A program made the translations under genes and the position numbers. Shown here piece after piece: positions 42,046 to 49,984 of a stretch of DNA of 64,000 bases (position 1 is the first letter of the stretch; each line of letters opens with the position of its first letter). The notes under the pieces were generated by a model that was not told the origin of the DNA, ran no database searches, and saw nothing but the letters and a program-made list of their open reading frames with translations. The stretch is from Desulfovibrio sp. (GTDB taxonomy: Bacteria > Desulfobacterota > Desulfovibrionia > Desulfovibrionales > Desulfovibrionaceae), in contig JAISWB010000071.1 in NCBI GenBank assembly GCA_031271265.1, positions 56,481-120,480 of the forward strand, given 5' to 3'.

Positions 42046-42864
42046 ATGCGTAAAAAGGTTCTGCTTACCTGTTTCCTGGTGCCCTCGCTCACCGTGTTTG
42101 TCGCGTTTTTTCTCCTGCCGGTGGCCCTGCTGGTGCCCCAGTCTCTGGATACGCCGATCGGCTGGGGCCTTTATGCCCAGGTGATAACCAACCCACGCTA
42201 TCTGGCAAGCCTGATGGATACGGTGCTCCTCTCCCTGGTGGTAACGGCCGCGGCCCTGATCATGGGCGGCACGGCCGCGCTGTTTCTGGAGCGCAACCGC
42301 TTTCCCGGCCGCAGCGCCTTGATCGGCATGCTCACGCTGCCCCTGTCCTTCCCCGGGGTGGTGGTGGGCTTCATGGTCATTATGCTGGCCGGGCGGCAGG
42401 GGCTCATCGGTCAGGCCACCAACGCCGTTTTCGGCTCCAAGCTGGTGTTTGCTTATTCCGTGGCGGGACTGTTTCTGGGCTATCTCTATTTTTCCATCCC
42501 CCGCGTGGTGACCACGGTCATGGCCGCGTCCGGCAAACTGGACACGGCCCTGGAAGAGGCCGCCCGGACCTTGGGCGCGTCTCCTCTGCGCACGCTCATC
42601 GACGTGGTTATTCCGGCCATGACGCCCGCGCTCGTCTCCACGGGCGCCATCTGCTTCGCCACCTCCATCGGGGCATTCGGCACGGCCTTCACGCTGGCTA
42701 CCGAGATCAACGTACTGCCCATCGTCATTTATACCGAATTCACCCTCTCGGCCAATATCGCCACGGCGGCCATGCTCTCTGTGGTGCTGGGGCTGGTAAC
42801 CTGGCTGACGCTGTTTCTCGCGCACCTCTTGTCAGGCGCCGAAACGACGGGAGGCGGCGCATGA
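42046..42864 (+). CDS. ABC importer permease (first subunit)
   Basis: A 272-residue inner-membrane permease with six predicted helices and the EAA loop LEEAARTLGASPLRTLIDVV that docks on the ATPase. Start ATG 42046 follows GTGGAG; the open frame reaches 41971 without a binding site. It overlaps the next gene by 4 bp (ATGA). The family is the PotB/AfuB-like binding-protein-dependent permeases. It pairs with the permease half of the following fusion protein. Confidence 0.92.
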   Translation: MRKKVLLTCFLVPSLTVFVAFFLLPVALLVPQSLDTPIGWGLYAQVITNPRYLASLMDTVLLSLVVTAAALIMGGTAALFLERNRFPGRSALIGMLTLPLSFPGVVVGFMVIMLAGRQGLIGQATNAVFGSKLVFAYSVAGLFLGYLYFSIPRVVTTVMAASGKLDTALEEAARTLGASPLRTLIDVVIPAMTPALVSTGAICFATSIGAFGTAFTLATEINVLPIVIYTEFTLSANIATAAMLSVVLGLVTWLTLFLAHLLSGAETTGGGA

Positions 42865-44801
42865 GAAAGGGAGCGTTTTTCTGGGGCCAGATGGGGCTGA
42901 CGCTGCTCTGCTGCGCCTTCCTTGTGGTGCCGGTTGCCCAGACCGTACTCACGGCCTTGACGGTCAACGCGTTCAAGGGTGTGAGTTCCGGATTTACCCT
43001 GGAGTGGCTGTACAAAGTACTTACAACCTACGGCGATACGATCCGGCGCAGCTTCTACCTGGCCGTGACGACGCTGGCAGTCTGCGCCGTCATCGGGGTT
43101 CCGGCTGCCTATACCTTGGTCAAGGCGGGCAAGGCCCGCTGGGCCGCCTTTATCGAAGAATCGCTGGTACTGCCTTTATCCGTGCCGGGCATGGCCGTCG
43201 GACTCGGCATTCTGCTGACCTGGGGCGGAGTAACCTGGTTCCGCCACAGTTGGCTTTTTCTCCTGGCCGGACACACCATCTTCTGTCTGCCCTTCATGGT
43301 GCGCGCGGTGACGGCCGTGCTCCGGGTGGTGCCGCTGCCTGAATACGAAGAGGCCGCTTCCATCCTCGGCGCGGGACCGCTGAAGCAGTTCCGTCAGATA
43401 GTGGTGCCCGTCGCAGGCCCCGGCATACTCTCCGGAGCTTTGCAGGTCCTGACCCTGTCCATCGGCGAATTCAACATTTCCTGGATGCTGCAGACGCCCT
43501 TCACCCGCACGCTCCCCGTAGGGCTGGCCGACAGCTACGCCTCCATGCGCATTGAGATCGGCTCCGCCTATACGCTGGTTTTTCTGGTGCTCATCGTGCC
43601 GGTGCTGGCCCTGATGCAGAAAATTCCCGCGTTCATGTCCCGCATGACCGCCGACAATGTAAAAACATCGGACACTCCCATGACTCAGACGCCGGTCGTG
43701 ATGAAGGCCCGCGGCCCCTTGACGGAACCCGTTTCCATCAGCCTTGACAGATGCTCCAAGACCTTCGGCCGCGCCACGGTGCTGAAGCCCTTTTCCCTGC
43801 ATATGCCTAAAGGGAAAAAAGTAGTCCTGCTCGGTCCCTCGGGCTGCGGCAAGACCACAACCCTGCGCCTTATCGCGGGGCTGGAATCGCCGGATGCGGA
43901 CGGCAGGGTCTTCCTCGGCGACAGGGACGTCACCCGTGTGCCCGTTGAAAAGCGGCATATCGGCATGATGTTCCAGCACTATGCGCTGTTTCCACATATG
44001 AACGTGGCCGAGAATGTGGCCTACGGGCTGCGCATCCGCAAGATTTCCAGGGAGGAGACCGCTAAAACCGTGGGCGATCTGCTGGACATGGTCCACCTGC
44101 CGCACTTGGCGCGACGCCGCATCAGCGAATTGTCCGGCGGACAGCGCCAGCGCGTGGCTCTGGCCAGGGCGCTGGCCGTCAAGCCGTGCGTGTTGTTGCT
44201 GGACGAGCCGCTGGCCGCCCTGGACGCGCTGCTCCGGGTCAGCGTTAGGGAAGAACTGGACCAGTTGCTGACCACCCTGGGCATCACCACCGTCATCGTG
44301 ACCCATGACCAGGACGAAGCCATGAGCATGGGTGACCTCATCGTGGTGATGAAGGACGGCCGCATTGAGCAGACCGGCACGCCCCGTGAGGTGTACCACG
44401 ACCCGGCCACCGGTTTTGTGGCGGGCTTCGTTGGGGGGTCCAACCGTCTGGAAGGAGAATTTGACGGCAAAACATTGCACCTGCCCGGCGGAGCGGCGAT
44501 ACCCGCTGCCTGCCTGGCGAAAAGCGCGTCGGGCCGGGCTGTGTCAGCAAGCGGGAAAGTTGTAGCCTTTTTCCGTCCGGATCAGGCGCGGCCGACCGAG
44601 CCCGCGCCGGGTCGCCTGCACGGAGAAGTAGTCACCGCGCACTTTCTCGGGGAGAAAACGCGACTGGTCGTGCAGATCGGCGAAACACATCTGGTCAAGC
44701 TGGAATTGCCTTCGGCCGCTTCGGTGAAACCTGGGGAACACATAGGCATCGCCCTGCCGGAACAGACCGTCATGCTGTTCGGAACGGAAGAATGCGCATA
44801 A
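42861..44801 (+). CDS. Fused ABC importer permease and ATPase
   Basis: One 646-residue frame holds two proteins that are usually separate. Residues 1-265 are a six-helix permease with EAA loop YEEAASILGAGPLKQFRQIV. From about residue 290 it is a complete PotA/FbpC-type ATPase: Walker A LLGPSGCGKTTTLRLIAGLE, signature LSGGQRQRVALARALAV, Walker B VLLLDEPLAALDALL, VTHDQDEAMSMGD, and a C-terminal TOBE-like domain. No stop separates them. ATG 43680 (MTQTPVV) could be the former ATPase start, but no strong ribosome binding site precedes it. The fusion joins the two on the cytoplasmic side, so it is topologically sound. Confidence 0.9.
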   Translation: MRKGAFFWGQMGLTLLCCAFLVVPVAQTVLTALTVNAFKGVSSGFTLEWLYKVLTTYGDTIRRSFYLAVTTLAVCAVIGVPAAYTLVKAGKARWAAFIEESLVLPLSVPGMAVGLGILLTWGGVTWFRHSWLFLLAGHTIFCLPFMVRAVTAVLRVVPLPEYEEAASILGAGPLKQFRQIVVPVAGPGILSGALQVLTLSIGEFNISWMLQTPFTRTLPVGLADSYASMRIEIGSAYTLVFLVLIVPVLALMQKIPAFMSRMTADNVKTSDTPMTQTPVVMKARGPLTEPVSISLDRCSKTFGRATVLKPFSLHMPKGKKVVLLGPSGCGKTTTLRLIAGLESPDADGRVFLGDRDVTRVPVEKRHIGMMFQHYALFPHMNVAENVAYGLRIRKISREETAKTVGDLLDMVHLPHLARRRISELSGGQRQRVALARALAVKPCVLLLDEPLAALDALLRVSVREELDQLLTTLGITTVIVTHDQDEAMSMGDLIVVMKDGRIEQTGTPREVYHDPATGFVAGFVGGSNRLEGEFDGKTLHLPGGAAIPAACLAKSASGRAVSASGKVVAFFRPDQARPTEPAPGRLHGEVVTAHFLGEKTRLVVQIGETHLVKLELPSAASVKPGEHIGIALPEQTVMLFGTEECA

Positions 44802-45619
44802 TTCAGCTTTCCGACCTGCATGTGAGAGCAAACCGGGCCTTTGCCTTCAATGTGGCCGACTCGGCCGCGGCGTTGGAGAAGACCGTAGCCCATCTGGCTG
44901 CCATGCAGCCTGCGCCCGATTGCGTCGTCATTTCCGGCGACATCGCGGAACACGGTGAAGCGGGGGCATACGAATTAACGGCCGAAATACTTGCCGGCCT
45001 TGCCGCACCCGTTTACGTCCTGCCGGGCAATCACGACAGCAGGGAAAACCTGCTCCGCATTCTGGGCGCGTATTGCCCTGCGGACCCGGAGGCTGCCCCC
45101 CACATCTGTTATGCGATCCCCTGCGGTCATGTGCGGCTGGTGATCATCGACAGCAGTCGGCCGGATGCGCATTCCGGACGTCTGCATGCACCTGTGGCCC
45201 GCTGGCTGGAAAAGACACTTGCGGAAAACGGGAGTACGCCTGCCCTGGTGTTCGCGCACCATCCGCCCTTTCTCTCCGGCATGGGGCTCATGGATGAACC
45301 GTACGACCGGCCGGAGGAACTGGCGCGCATTCTGCGCGGCAGTCCCGGCGCGCGGTACTGCTGCGGCCACCTGCACCGGGGCCTGACCACCGTATGGGAG
45401 GGCATTCCCGCCGTGGTCTGCCCGCCCGTGGTAATGCACATCGAGCTTGACCTCTCCCCGCAGGGAGGTGACGTTTTCAGCCTCGACGCGCCGGGGTACC
45501 TGCTGCACCACGTGTATGACGGCCGCGTCAACACCCATTTTTGCCGGGTGCCGGGAACCTTTCCGCACGGCGGCCCATATAGTTTTTCCAATCCACCGCG
45601 TCCCGATGCCGAAGCATGA
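44792..45619 (+). CDS. Calcineurin-like metallophosphoesterase (CpdA-like)
   Basis: A 275-residue binuclear metal phosphodiesterase. Metal motifs in order: IQLSDLHVR (D, H), VISGDIAEHGE (D), LPGNHDS (N, H), FAHHPPF (H) and CCGHLHRGLTT (H, H). There is no signal peptide, so it is cytoplasmic. ATG 44792 lies 10 bp inside the ATPase frame, so it is translationally coupled with the importer. The likely job is to hydrolyse an imported phosphodiester, for example a glycerophospho-compound, though cyclic nucleotides are possible (inference from context). Confidence 0.9.
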   Translation: MRIIQLSDLHVRANRAFAFNVADSAAALEKTVAHLAAMQPAPDCVVISGDIAEHGEAGAYELTAEILAGLAAPVYVLPGNHDSRENLLRILGAYCPADPEAAPHICYAIPCGHVRLVIIDSSRPDAHSGRLHAPVARWLEKTLAENGSTPALVFAHHPPFLSGMGLMDEPYDRPEELARILRGSPGARYCCGHLHRGLTTVWEGIPAVVCPPVVMHIELDLSPQGGDVFSLDAPGYLLHHVYDGRVNTHFCRVPGTFPHGGPYSFSNPPRPDAEA

Positions 45620-45641
45620 TGAGGCAAGGACGCCGGAAAAA

Positions 45642-45668
45642 ATCCGGGCCGGGATACCGTTTTTTTTT
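45642..45668 (+). terminator. Probable terminator after the importer operon
   Basis: A near-palindromic ATCCGGGCCGGGAT is followed by ACCG and nine T. It lies 22 bp past the phosphoesterase stop and before the convergent CoA-transferase gene. Confidence 0.5.
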
Positions 45669-45748
45669 GCGCCCTGTGCCCCGCCGCGACAAAAGGGCCG
45701 GGCCGGAGCAAAAGGCCGATGCCTGAAAACACGCAGCCGTTACGCCCG

Positions 45749-46834
45749 TCAGTCTTCCCAGGGCGGTGAGCCGGGCGGCAGGATAACGGAGTCGCGCGCG
45801 GCGCCAGGCGTGCGGGAAAAACGCGGGGCGGGCGCTGGTTGCATGACGCCGTCTTTCTGCAGATAGACGCCGCGTTCGCGCATGTGCGGGTGTTCAGGGG
45901 CTTCCTCAAGCGTCAGGACCGGAGCGAAACAGGCATCCGTGCCTTCGAGCAGCGCGCACCATTCCGCCCTGCTCCTGCCCGCGAACAATTCTTCAAGGAA
46001 ACGGGACTGCCCGTCCCAGCGCTCGGGGTCATCGCGTCCCTGCCGCCGTTCTTCGGGAACGCCCAACCTGTCCATAAGCTCCGCGTAGAATTGCGGCTCC
46101 AGCGCGCCGACGGCTATTTCCCGGCCGTCCTTGCAGGTATAGCACCTGTAGAACGGCGCAGCTCCGCCGAGCAGGCTCCTGTCCCGTTCGACGGAAATGC
46201 GTCCGCCGGGCACAAGACCGCTGAAAAAGCCCATCAGGGAGGCCGTCCCGTCTATAATTGCCGCGTCGACCACCTGCCCTTTGCCTGATGCCTGCCGTTC
46301 CTGCAGGGCCGCCAGGATGCCTGTGGTCAGGAGCATGGAACCGCCGCCGAAGTCGCCGACGAGGTTCAGCGGCGGCACGGCGGCTTTGCCGGGCACGCCC
46401 ACGGCGGCGAGGGCGCCGGTCAGGGCGATATAGTTGATGTCGTGGCCGGCGGCTTTTGCCAGGGGACCGTCCTGTCCCCAGCCCGTGACCCTGGCGTAGA
46501 CAAGGCGCGGGTTGCGGGCCGTCAGGATGTCGGGACCGAGCCCCAAACGCTCCATGAGTCCGGGCCGGAAGCCTTCAATCAAAACGTCCGCCCCGTCGGC
46601 GGCTTCCAGACAATAGGAGCGGCCTTCGTCCGAACGTATATCGACCTCTATGCGCCGCCGTCCCCTGTCGGCAACGGGGTTGGGCCAGCCGTTGCCTCCC
46701 CGCCGCTCGATGCGCAGGACGTTCGCGCCCAAATCGGCAAGCATCATGCCGCAATGCGGCCCCGGACCTATGCCGGTAAACTCCAGAACTTTGATATGCT
46801 TCAGCGGACCCTTGCGGGATTCGATATCAGACAT
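45749..46834 (-). CDS. Class III CoA-transferase / alpha-methylacyl-CoA racemase-like
   Basis: A 361-residue member of the CaiB/BaiF/AMACR family. Motifs: LKHIKVLEFTGIGPGPHCGM, MLADLGANVLRIERRGGNGW, ADVLIEGFRPGLMERLGLGP, VTGWGQDGPLAKAAGHDINY (Asp at the catalytic position) and DACFAPVLTLEEAPEHPHMR. GHDINY and the DACFAPV end favour the racemase branch, where a His/Asp pair epimerises 2-methylacyl-CoA. The substrate remains open. It lies 56 bp downstream of the radical SAM gene on the same strand but has no obvious link with it. Confidence 0.88.
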   Translation of the reverse strand: MSDIESRKGPLKHIKVLEFTGIGPGPHCGMMLADLGANVLRIERRGGNGWPNPVADRGRRRIEVDIRSDEGRSYCLEAADGADVLIEGFRPGLMERLGLGPDILTARNPRLVYARVTGWGQDGPLAKAAGHDINYIALTGALAAVGVPGKAAVPPLNLVGDFGGGSMLLTTGILAALQERQASGKGQVVDAAIIDGTASLMGFFSGLVPGGRISVERDRSLLGGAAPFYRCYTCKDGREIAVGALEPQFYAELMDRLGVPEERRQGRDDPERWDGQSRFLEELFAGRSRAEWCALLEGTDACFAPVLTLEEAPEHPHMRERGVYLQKDGVMQPAPAPRFSRTPGAARDSVILPPGSPPWED

Positions 46835-46890
46835 GGTTCACCTCATAATCGGACTTCCGGATGTAGACGCTTGAAGGCAGCGACGCCCGC

Positions 46891-47790
46891 TCACAGCCGG
46901 TAGACCTTGAAAGGCCCGGAGCCGGAGTAGACATGCTTGAGTTTTTGCCCGGCCACGGCTGCGAAGCGTTGCAGCAGACCGACGTCCGTGGGCGGCGCGG
47001 TGTAGCGGTAACAGGGGCGGTAGCGGGAAATATGCAGGGGCACGTCGCGTCCGCCTGCCGCGCACAGATCGGCCAGCCAGTCCAGTTCGGCGGCGAATTC
47101 TTCCGCGTCGTCGCTTATGCCCGGCACGACCAGGGTGGTACATTCCACGTGCGTTCCGGCCCGGACGAGGGTGCTTACGGTCCGCTTCACTATATCCAGG
47201 GAGCCGCCGATGCGGGCATAGGTCCGGGGATTAAAGGTTTTTACGTCTATATTGGCGGCGTCGGCGACCTCGGCCAGCTTCGTCAGAAGTTCTTCCGAGT
47301 ACATGCCGTTGCTCACCAGGACGGTAGCGATACCGGCCTCGCGCAGCAACGGGGCCGCTTCCAGAATATACTCCGCCTGCAGCGCGGGTTCGTTGTAGGT
47401 ATAGGCCACGGCGTTCAGGCCCAGTTCGCGGCATTTGTCGCGCAGTTGCCGGGGAGTGACGCTTTGCAGGGAGACGCGCGCCGCCCCGCCGCCCTCGGGT
47501 TGGGCGATGCCGTGATTCTGGCAGAACGGACAATACATGGTACAGCCGAGGCTGCCCAGGGAGAGGATGTACGAGCCGGGCCGCCAGCGATGGAGCGGCT
47601 TCTTTTCAACGGGGTCGACGGCAATGGAGGAGAAGCGCCCGAGATGGGGGGAGCGCAGTTCGTTCCCTTCGCACAGGCGGGCAGCGCAACGGCCCCATTG
47701 CCCTTCGCGCAGGCGGCAGGCACGTGGGCACAGGCCGCAGACGACCCCTGCTCCCTGCGCATCGGCCGTCCACCAGCGGGCTTGCATCAT
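46891..47790 (-). CDS. AmmeMemoRadiSam system radical SAM enzyme
   Basis: A 299-residue radical SAM protein of the PflA-related AmmeMemoRadiSam family. The 4Fe-4S/SAM motif is CTMYCPFCQ (CX3CX2C). An N-terminal Cys set (VCGLCPRACRLREGQWGRC) is characteristic of the family, as are AVAYTYNEPALQAEYILEAA and NIDVKTFNPRTYARIGGSLD. ATG 47790 has GAAGGAAAG upstream. The fused MEMO-AMMECR1 protein is encoded just upstream (about 240 bp), completing the trio. The chemical role of the system has not been settled as far as I know. Confidence 0.93.
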   Translation of the reverse strand: MMQARWWTADAQGAGVVCGLCPRACRLREGQWGRCAARLCEGNELRSPHLGRFSSIAVDPVEKKPLHRWRPGSYILSLGSLGCTMYCPFCQNHGIAQPEGGGAARVSLQSVTPRQLRDKCRELGLNAVAYTYNEPALQAEYILEAAPLLREAGIATVLVSNGMYSEELLTKLAEVADAANIDVKTFNPRTYARIGGSLDIVKRTVSTLVRAGTHVECTTLVVPGISDDAEEFAAELDWLADLCAAGGRDVPLHISRYRPCYRYTAPPTDVGLLQRFAAVAGQKLKHVYSGSGPFKVYRL

Positions 47791-47824
47791 ACTTTCCTTC
47801 AGATAGTTTCAATATTGATTTTTT

Positions 47825-47957
47825 TACGCCTCCGGCGGCCAAGGGAACGATTTCCCCCGGAACCCTCGGCCTGAGCAGGCGCAAGCCCGAACATAAACAC
47901 ATTGCAATGTCGATTTATACGCCTCCGGCGGCCGGGGGAACGATTTCCCCGGAACCC
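47825..47957 (-). repeat. Two hairpin units 93 bp apart
   Basis: TACGCCTCCGGCGGCC followed by a GGGAACGATTTCCC hairpin occurs at 47825-47865 and again at 47918-47957. Each unit can fold as CCGGGGGAA/TTCCCCCGG. They lie in the 237-bp gap between the MEMO-AMMECR1 and radical SAM genes and may attenuate or process the transcript. Confidence 0.75.
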
Positions 47958-47960
47958 CCT

Positions 47961-48004
47961 CATCTGAACTTCCTTTATGGTTTGAAACCTCGGCCTTCAG
48001 GCCG
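47961..48004 (-). repeat. Dispersed leader repeat, copy F (3' core)
   Basis: On the minus strand it reads GGCCTGAAGGCCGAGGTTTC, then AAACCATAAAGGAAGTTCAG-ATG. The hairpin here is GGCCTGAAGGCC in place of CTCCCTGAAGGGAG, with the arms changed together. The ATG after it opens no known gene. Confidence 0.7.
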
Positions 48005-48027
48005 ACCGCGCCCCGCCGCAGTTTGCT

Positions 48028-49827
48028 TCATGCGTCCCCTTCGCGGTAGCGGTCGACGGTGAACCGGTAAATTTCCGCGCCCGCCGCATCACGTATGCCG
48101 CCTTTCTGCGCAGCCACGGCCACCTGCCGTTCCACGCTGTCTATGCCTTCAAGGTCCGGCAACAGGAGCCCGCGCCTGCCGTCCTTGCAGACGATGACGC
48201 CGTAGACCTTGGGGTCCAGGCTCATACCGGGCCGCACGAGTTCCGGCTCGCTGAGGACGTCGACGGATATGCGGACGCCGACGAGTTCATCCGGACGCAT
48301 GGGAGGAAAACGCGGGTCGCGGGTCGCGGCTGATGCCGCGTTGGCCGTGATTTCCTCGGCCAGACCGTTGCAGCTGGGCAGAAAGGTGCCTATGCAGCCG
48401 CGCAGGGAGCCGTCCCTGTTTTTTATGGAAACGAAACATCCTTTGCGCGGGGTCCAGAGAGCGGGCTGCGGGTCGATGCTCGCGGCGTCCGCCGGTGTCG
48501 GCGCGGGACGCCCTTTCAACAGCGCGGCTATGGCCGTGCGGGCCAGCCGGGGATAGGGGTGCCCGCCCTGGAGGGCCGCAGGCGGAGAATCGCCGGGGCT
48601 TTGTCCGGAACCGGCAGGGGAAGGTTGCGGGGGATGCGCTTCTCCTGCCGGGTGCGCCGCGCGGGCACGGGAAAGGGAAACACCGGCGGCAAGGGAGTCA
48701 GTGCCTGCGCCGGCCTCCGGACGCGCCGCGCGGGCGCGGGCCGGGGACGGCAGCACCCTGACGCTGATCCGTTTTTTAGGGGCGGCCGGGGGGTCGCCCT
48801 GCGGGGTATCCGAACTTGGCGCTCCCCCTTCCCGGTGTTGTTCATGTATTTTTGCGGAGGCGGCCCGCTGTGTTGCGGAGGCCGACGGCTGCCCTTCCCG
48901 GTGTTGTCCGGGTGCAGCGCGAGGGACGGCCTGCGGGTCTTCGGATGCCGGCCCTTTCCCTTCCCTGTTTTGCTCGTTTACGCCGAGGGCGCCTGTCTGC
49001 CTGTTTTCCGGGGGAAACAATTCGCTGTTCGTCCAGAGGGCGTTGCAGTAACCCACGCCGAACGGTCCCTCGTAGGAAAAAAGCTCCAGCGGGGCGCGCG
49101 TGAGCTTGAGCAGGGCGAGGACGGAGCGCAGGCCGCATTCTCCCGCGCCGGCGATTGTCGCTGCTTTCAGGTTCAGCAGCGGCGTCGGGTCGCCGAGTTT
49201 CAAGGCTTCGAGGACGGCGGCGTCGAAAACCGGGCCGGCGGGGTCGAAGCCGTAAGGACCGTCGCTTTTCAGGCGATGGGAAAGATCGCCGCTGGCCAGC
49301 AGCGCCAGGCGCCGTCCTCCGGGCAGGCCGCGCAGGGCATCGCCCAGGGCAAGGGCCTGATCAAGGGACAGCCCGGAGGGGCCGGCAATGATCACGGACG
49401 GGATTTTGCCGTCCGGAAAGGTCGGAAGTATGAACTGCAGGGGGACTACGGCGCCGTGGTCCGCGGTGATGTCCGGCATGTCGCCGACGGCGCACGGGAT
49501 ACCGGAGGCCTTGAATGCGGCCGACATTTCGTCGAGGGCCGCTTGAGATCCCGCAAAGGACACGTGCACTCCCGGCGCGCCGAACCGCGCCAGACTGCCT
49601 CGGACCTGCCGGGCGCGGTTGATGAAGAGCGCGCCCGGAGCATGCGGCTGATGGGGCGAAAGCACCAGCAGCACCTCGGGCGCAAGGGCGGCATTGAGCC
49701 TGATCAGGGCAGCGCGGAGCCGTTCCGTGCCGTCCAGGGTGCGGGGCGCTTCGCGCTCCCGGCCTCTGCCCACCGCATGCGCCAGTACAGGCGGATGCGG
49801 CATAAGCGCGGCCCAAGTGAAAGGCAT
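48028..49827 (-). CDS. Fused MEMO-AMMECR1 protein of the AmmeMemoRadiSam system
   Basis: ATG 49827 is preceded by AAGGAGG. Residues 1-265 form a MEMO domain (dioxygenase-like fold): FTWAALMPHPPVLAHAVGRG, LVLSPHQPHAPGALFI, DITADHGAVVPLQFILP, ASGDLSHRLKSDGPYGFD. Residues about 430-599 are AMMECR1: FVSIKNRDGSLRGCIGTFLP, DELVGVRISVDVLSEPELV and GRRGLLLPDLEGIDSVERQV. The linker of about 160 residues is hydrophilic and starts with three 22-residue repeats headed EQNREG, GQHREG and EQHREG (66-bp units). The fused A/B components fit the radical SAM partner downstream. Confidence 0.93.
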   Translation of the reverse strand: MPFTWAALMPHPPVLAHAVGRGREREAPRTLDGTERLRAALIRLNAALAPEVLLVLSPHQPHAPGALFINRARQVRGSLARFGAPGVHVSFAGSQAALDEMSAAFKASGIPCAVGDMPDITADHGAVVPLQFILPTFPDGKIPSVIIAGPSGLSLDQALALGDALRGLPGGRRLALLASGDLSHRLKSDGPYGFDPAGPVFDAAVLEALKLGDPTPLLNLKAATIAGAGECGLRSVLALLKLTRAPLELFSYEGPFGVGYCNALWTNSELFPPENRQTGALGVNEQNREGKGPASEDPQAVPRAAPGQHREGQPSASATQRAASAKIHEQHREGGAPSSDTPQGDPPAAPKKRISVRVLPSPARARAARPEAGAGTDSLAAGVSLSRARAAHPAGEAHPPQPSPAGSGQSPGDSPPAALQGGHPYPRLARTAIAALLKGRPAPTPADAASIDPQPALWTPRKGCFVSIKNRDGSLRGCIGTFLPSCNGLAEEITANAASAATRDPRFPPMRPDELVGVRISVDVLSEPELVRPGMSLDPKVYGVIVCKDGRRGLLLPDLEGIDSVERQVAVAAQKGGIRDAAGAEIYRFTVDRYREGDA

Positions 49828-49856
49828 GATTTCCTCCTTGTACGGCGCGGCCCCAG

Positions 49857-49984
49857 GCGGAGCATCGGGCAACCCGGCAACCGCCGCCGAGACGTTTTAC
49901 GGCTTACTGCGCGGCCGCGAGCGGAGCATCGGACAACCCGGAAACAGCCTCCGATGCATTTTACGGCTTACTGCGCGACCACGG
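49857..49984. repeat. 64-bp tandem duplication at the 3' end of the HD-GYP gene
   Basis: GCGGAGCATCGGGCAACCCG (49857) and GCGGAGCATCGGACAACCCG (49921) begin two 64-bp units, each containing TTTTACGGCTTACTGCGCG. The right unit carries the last codons and stop of the HD-GYP gene (minus strand), so the left unit is a copied gene end. Confidence 0.9.
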
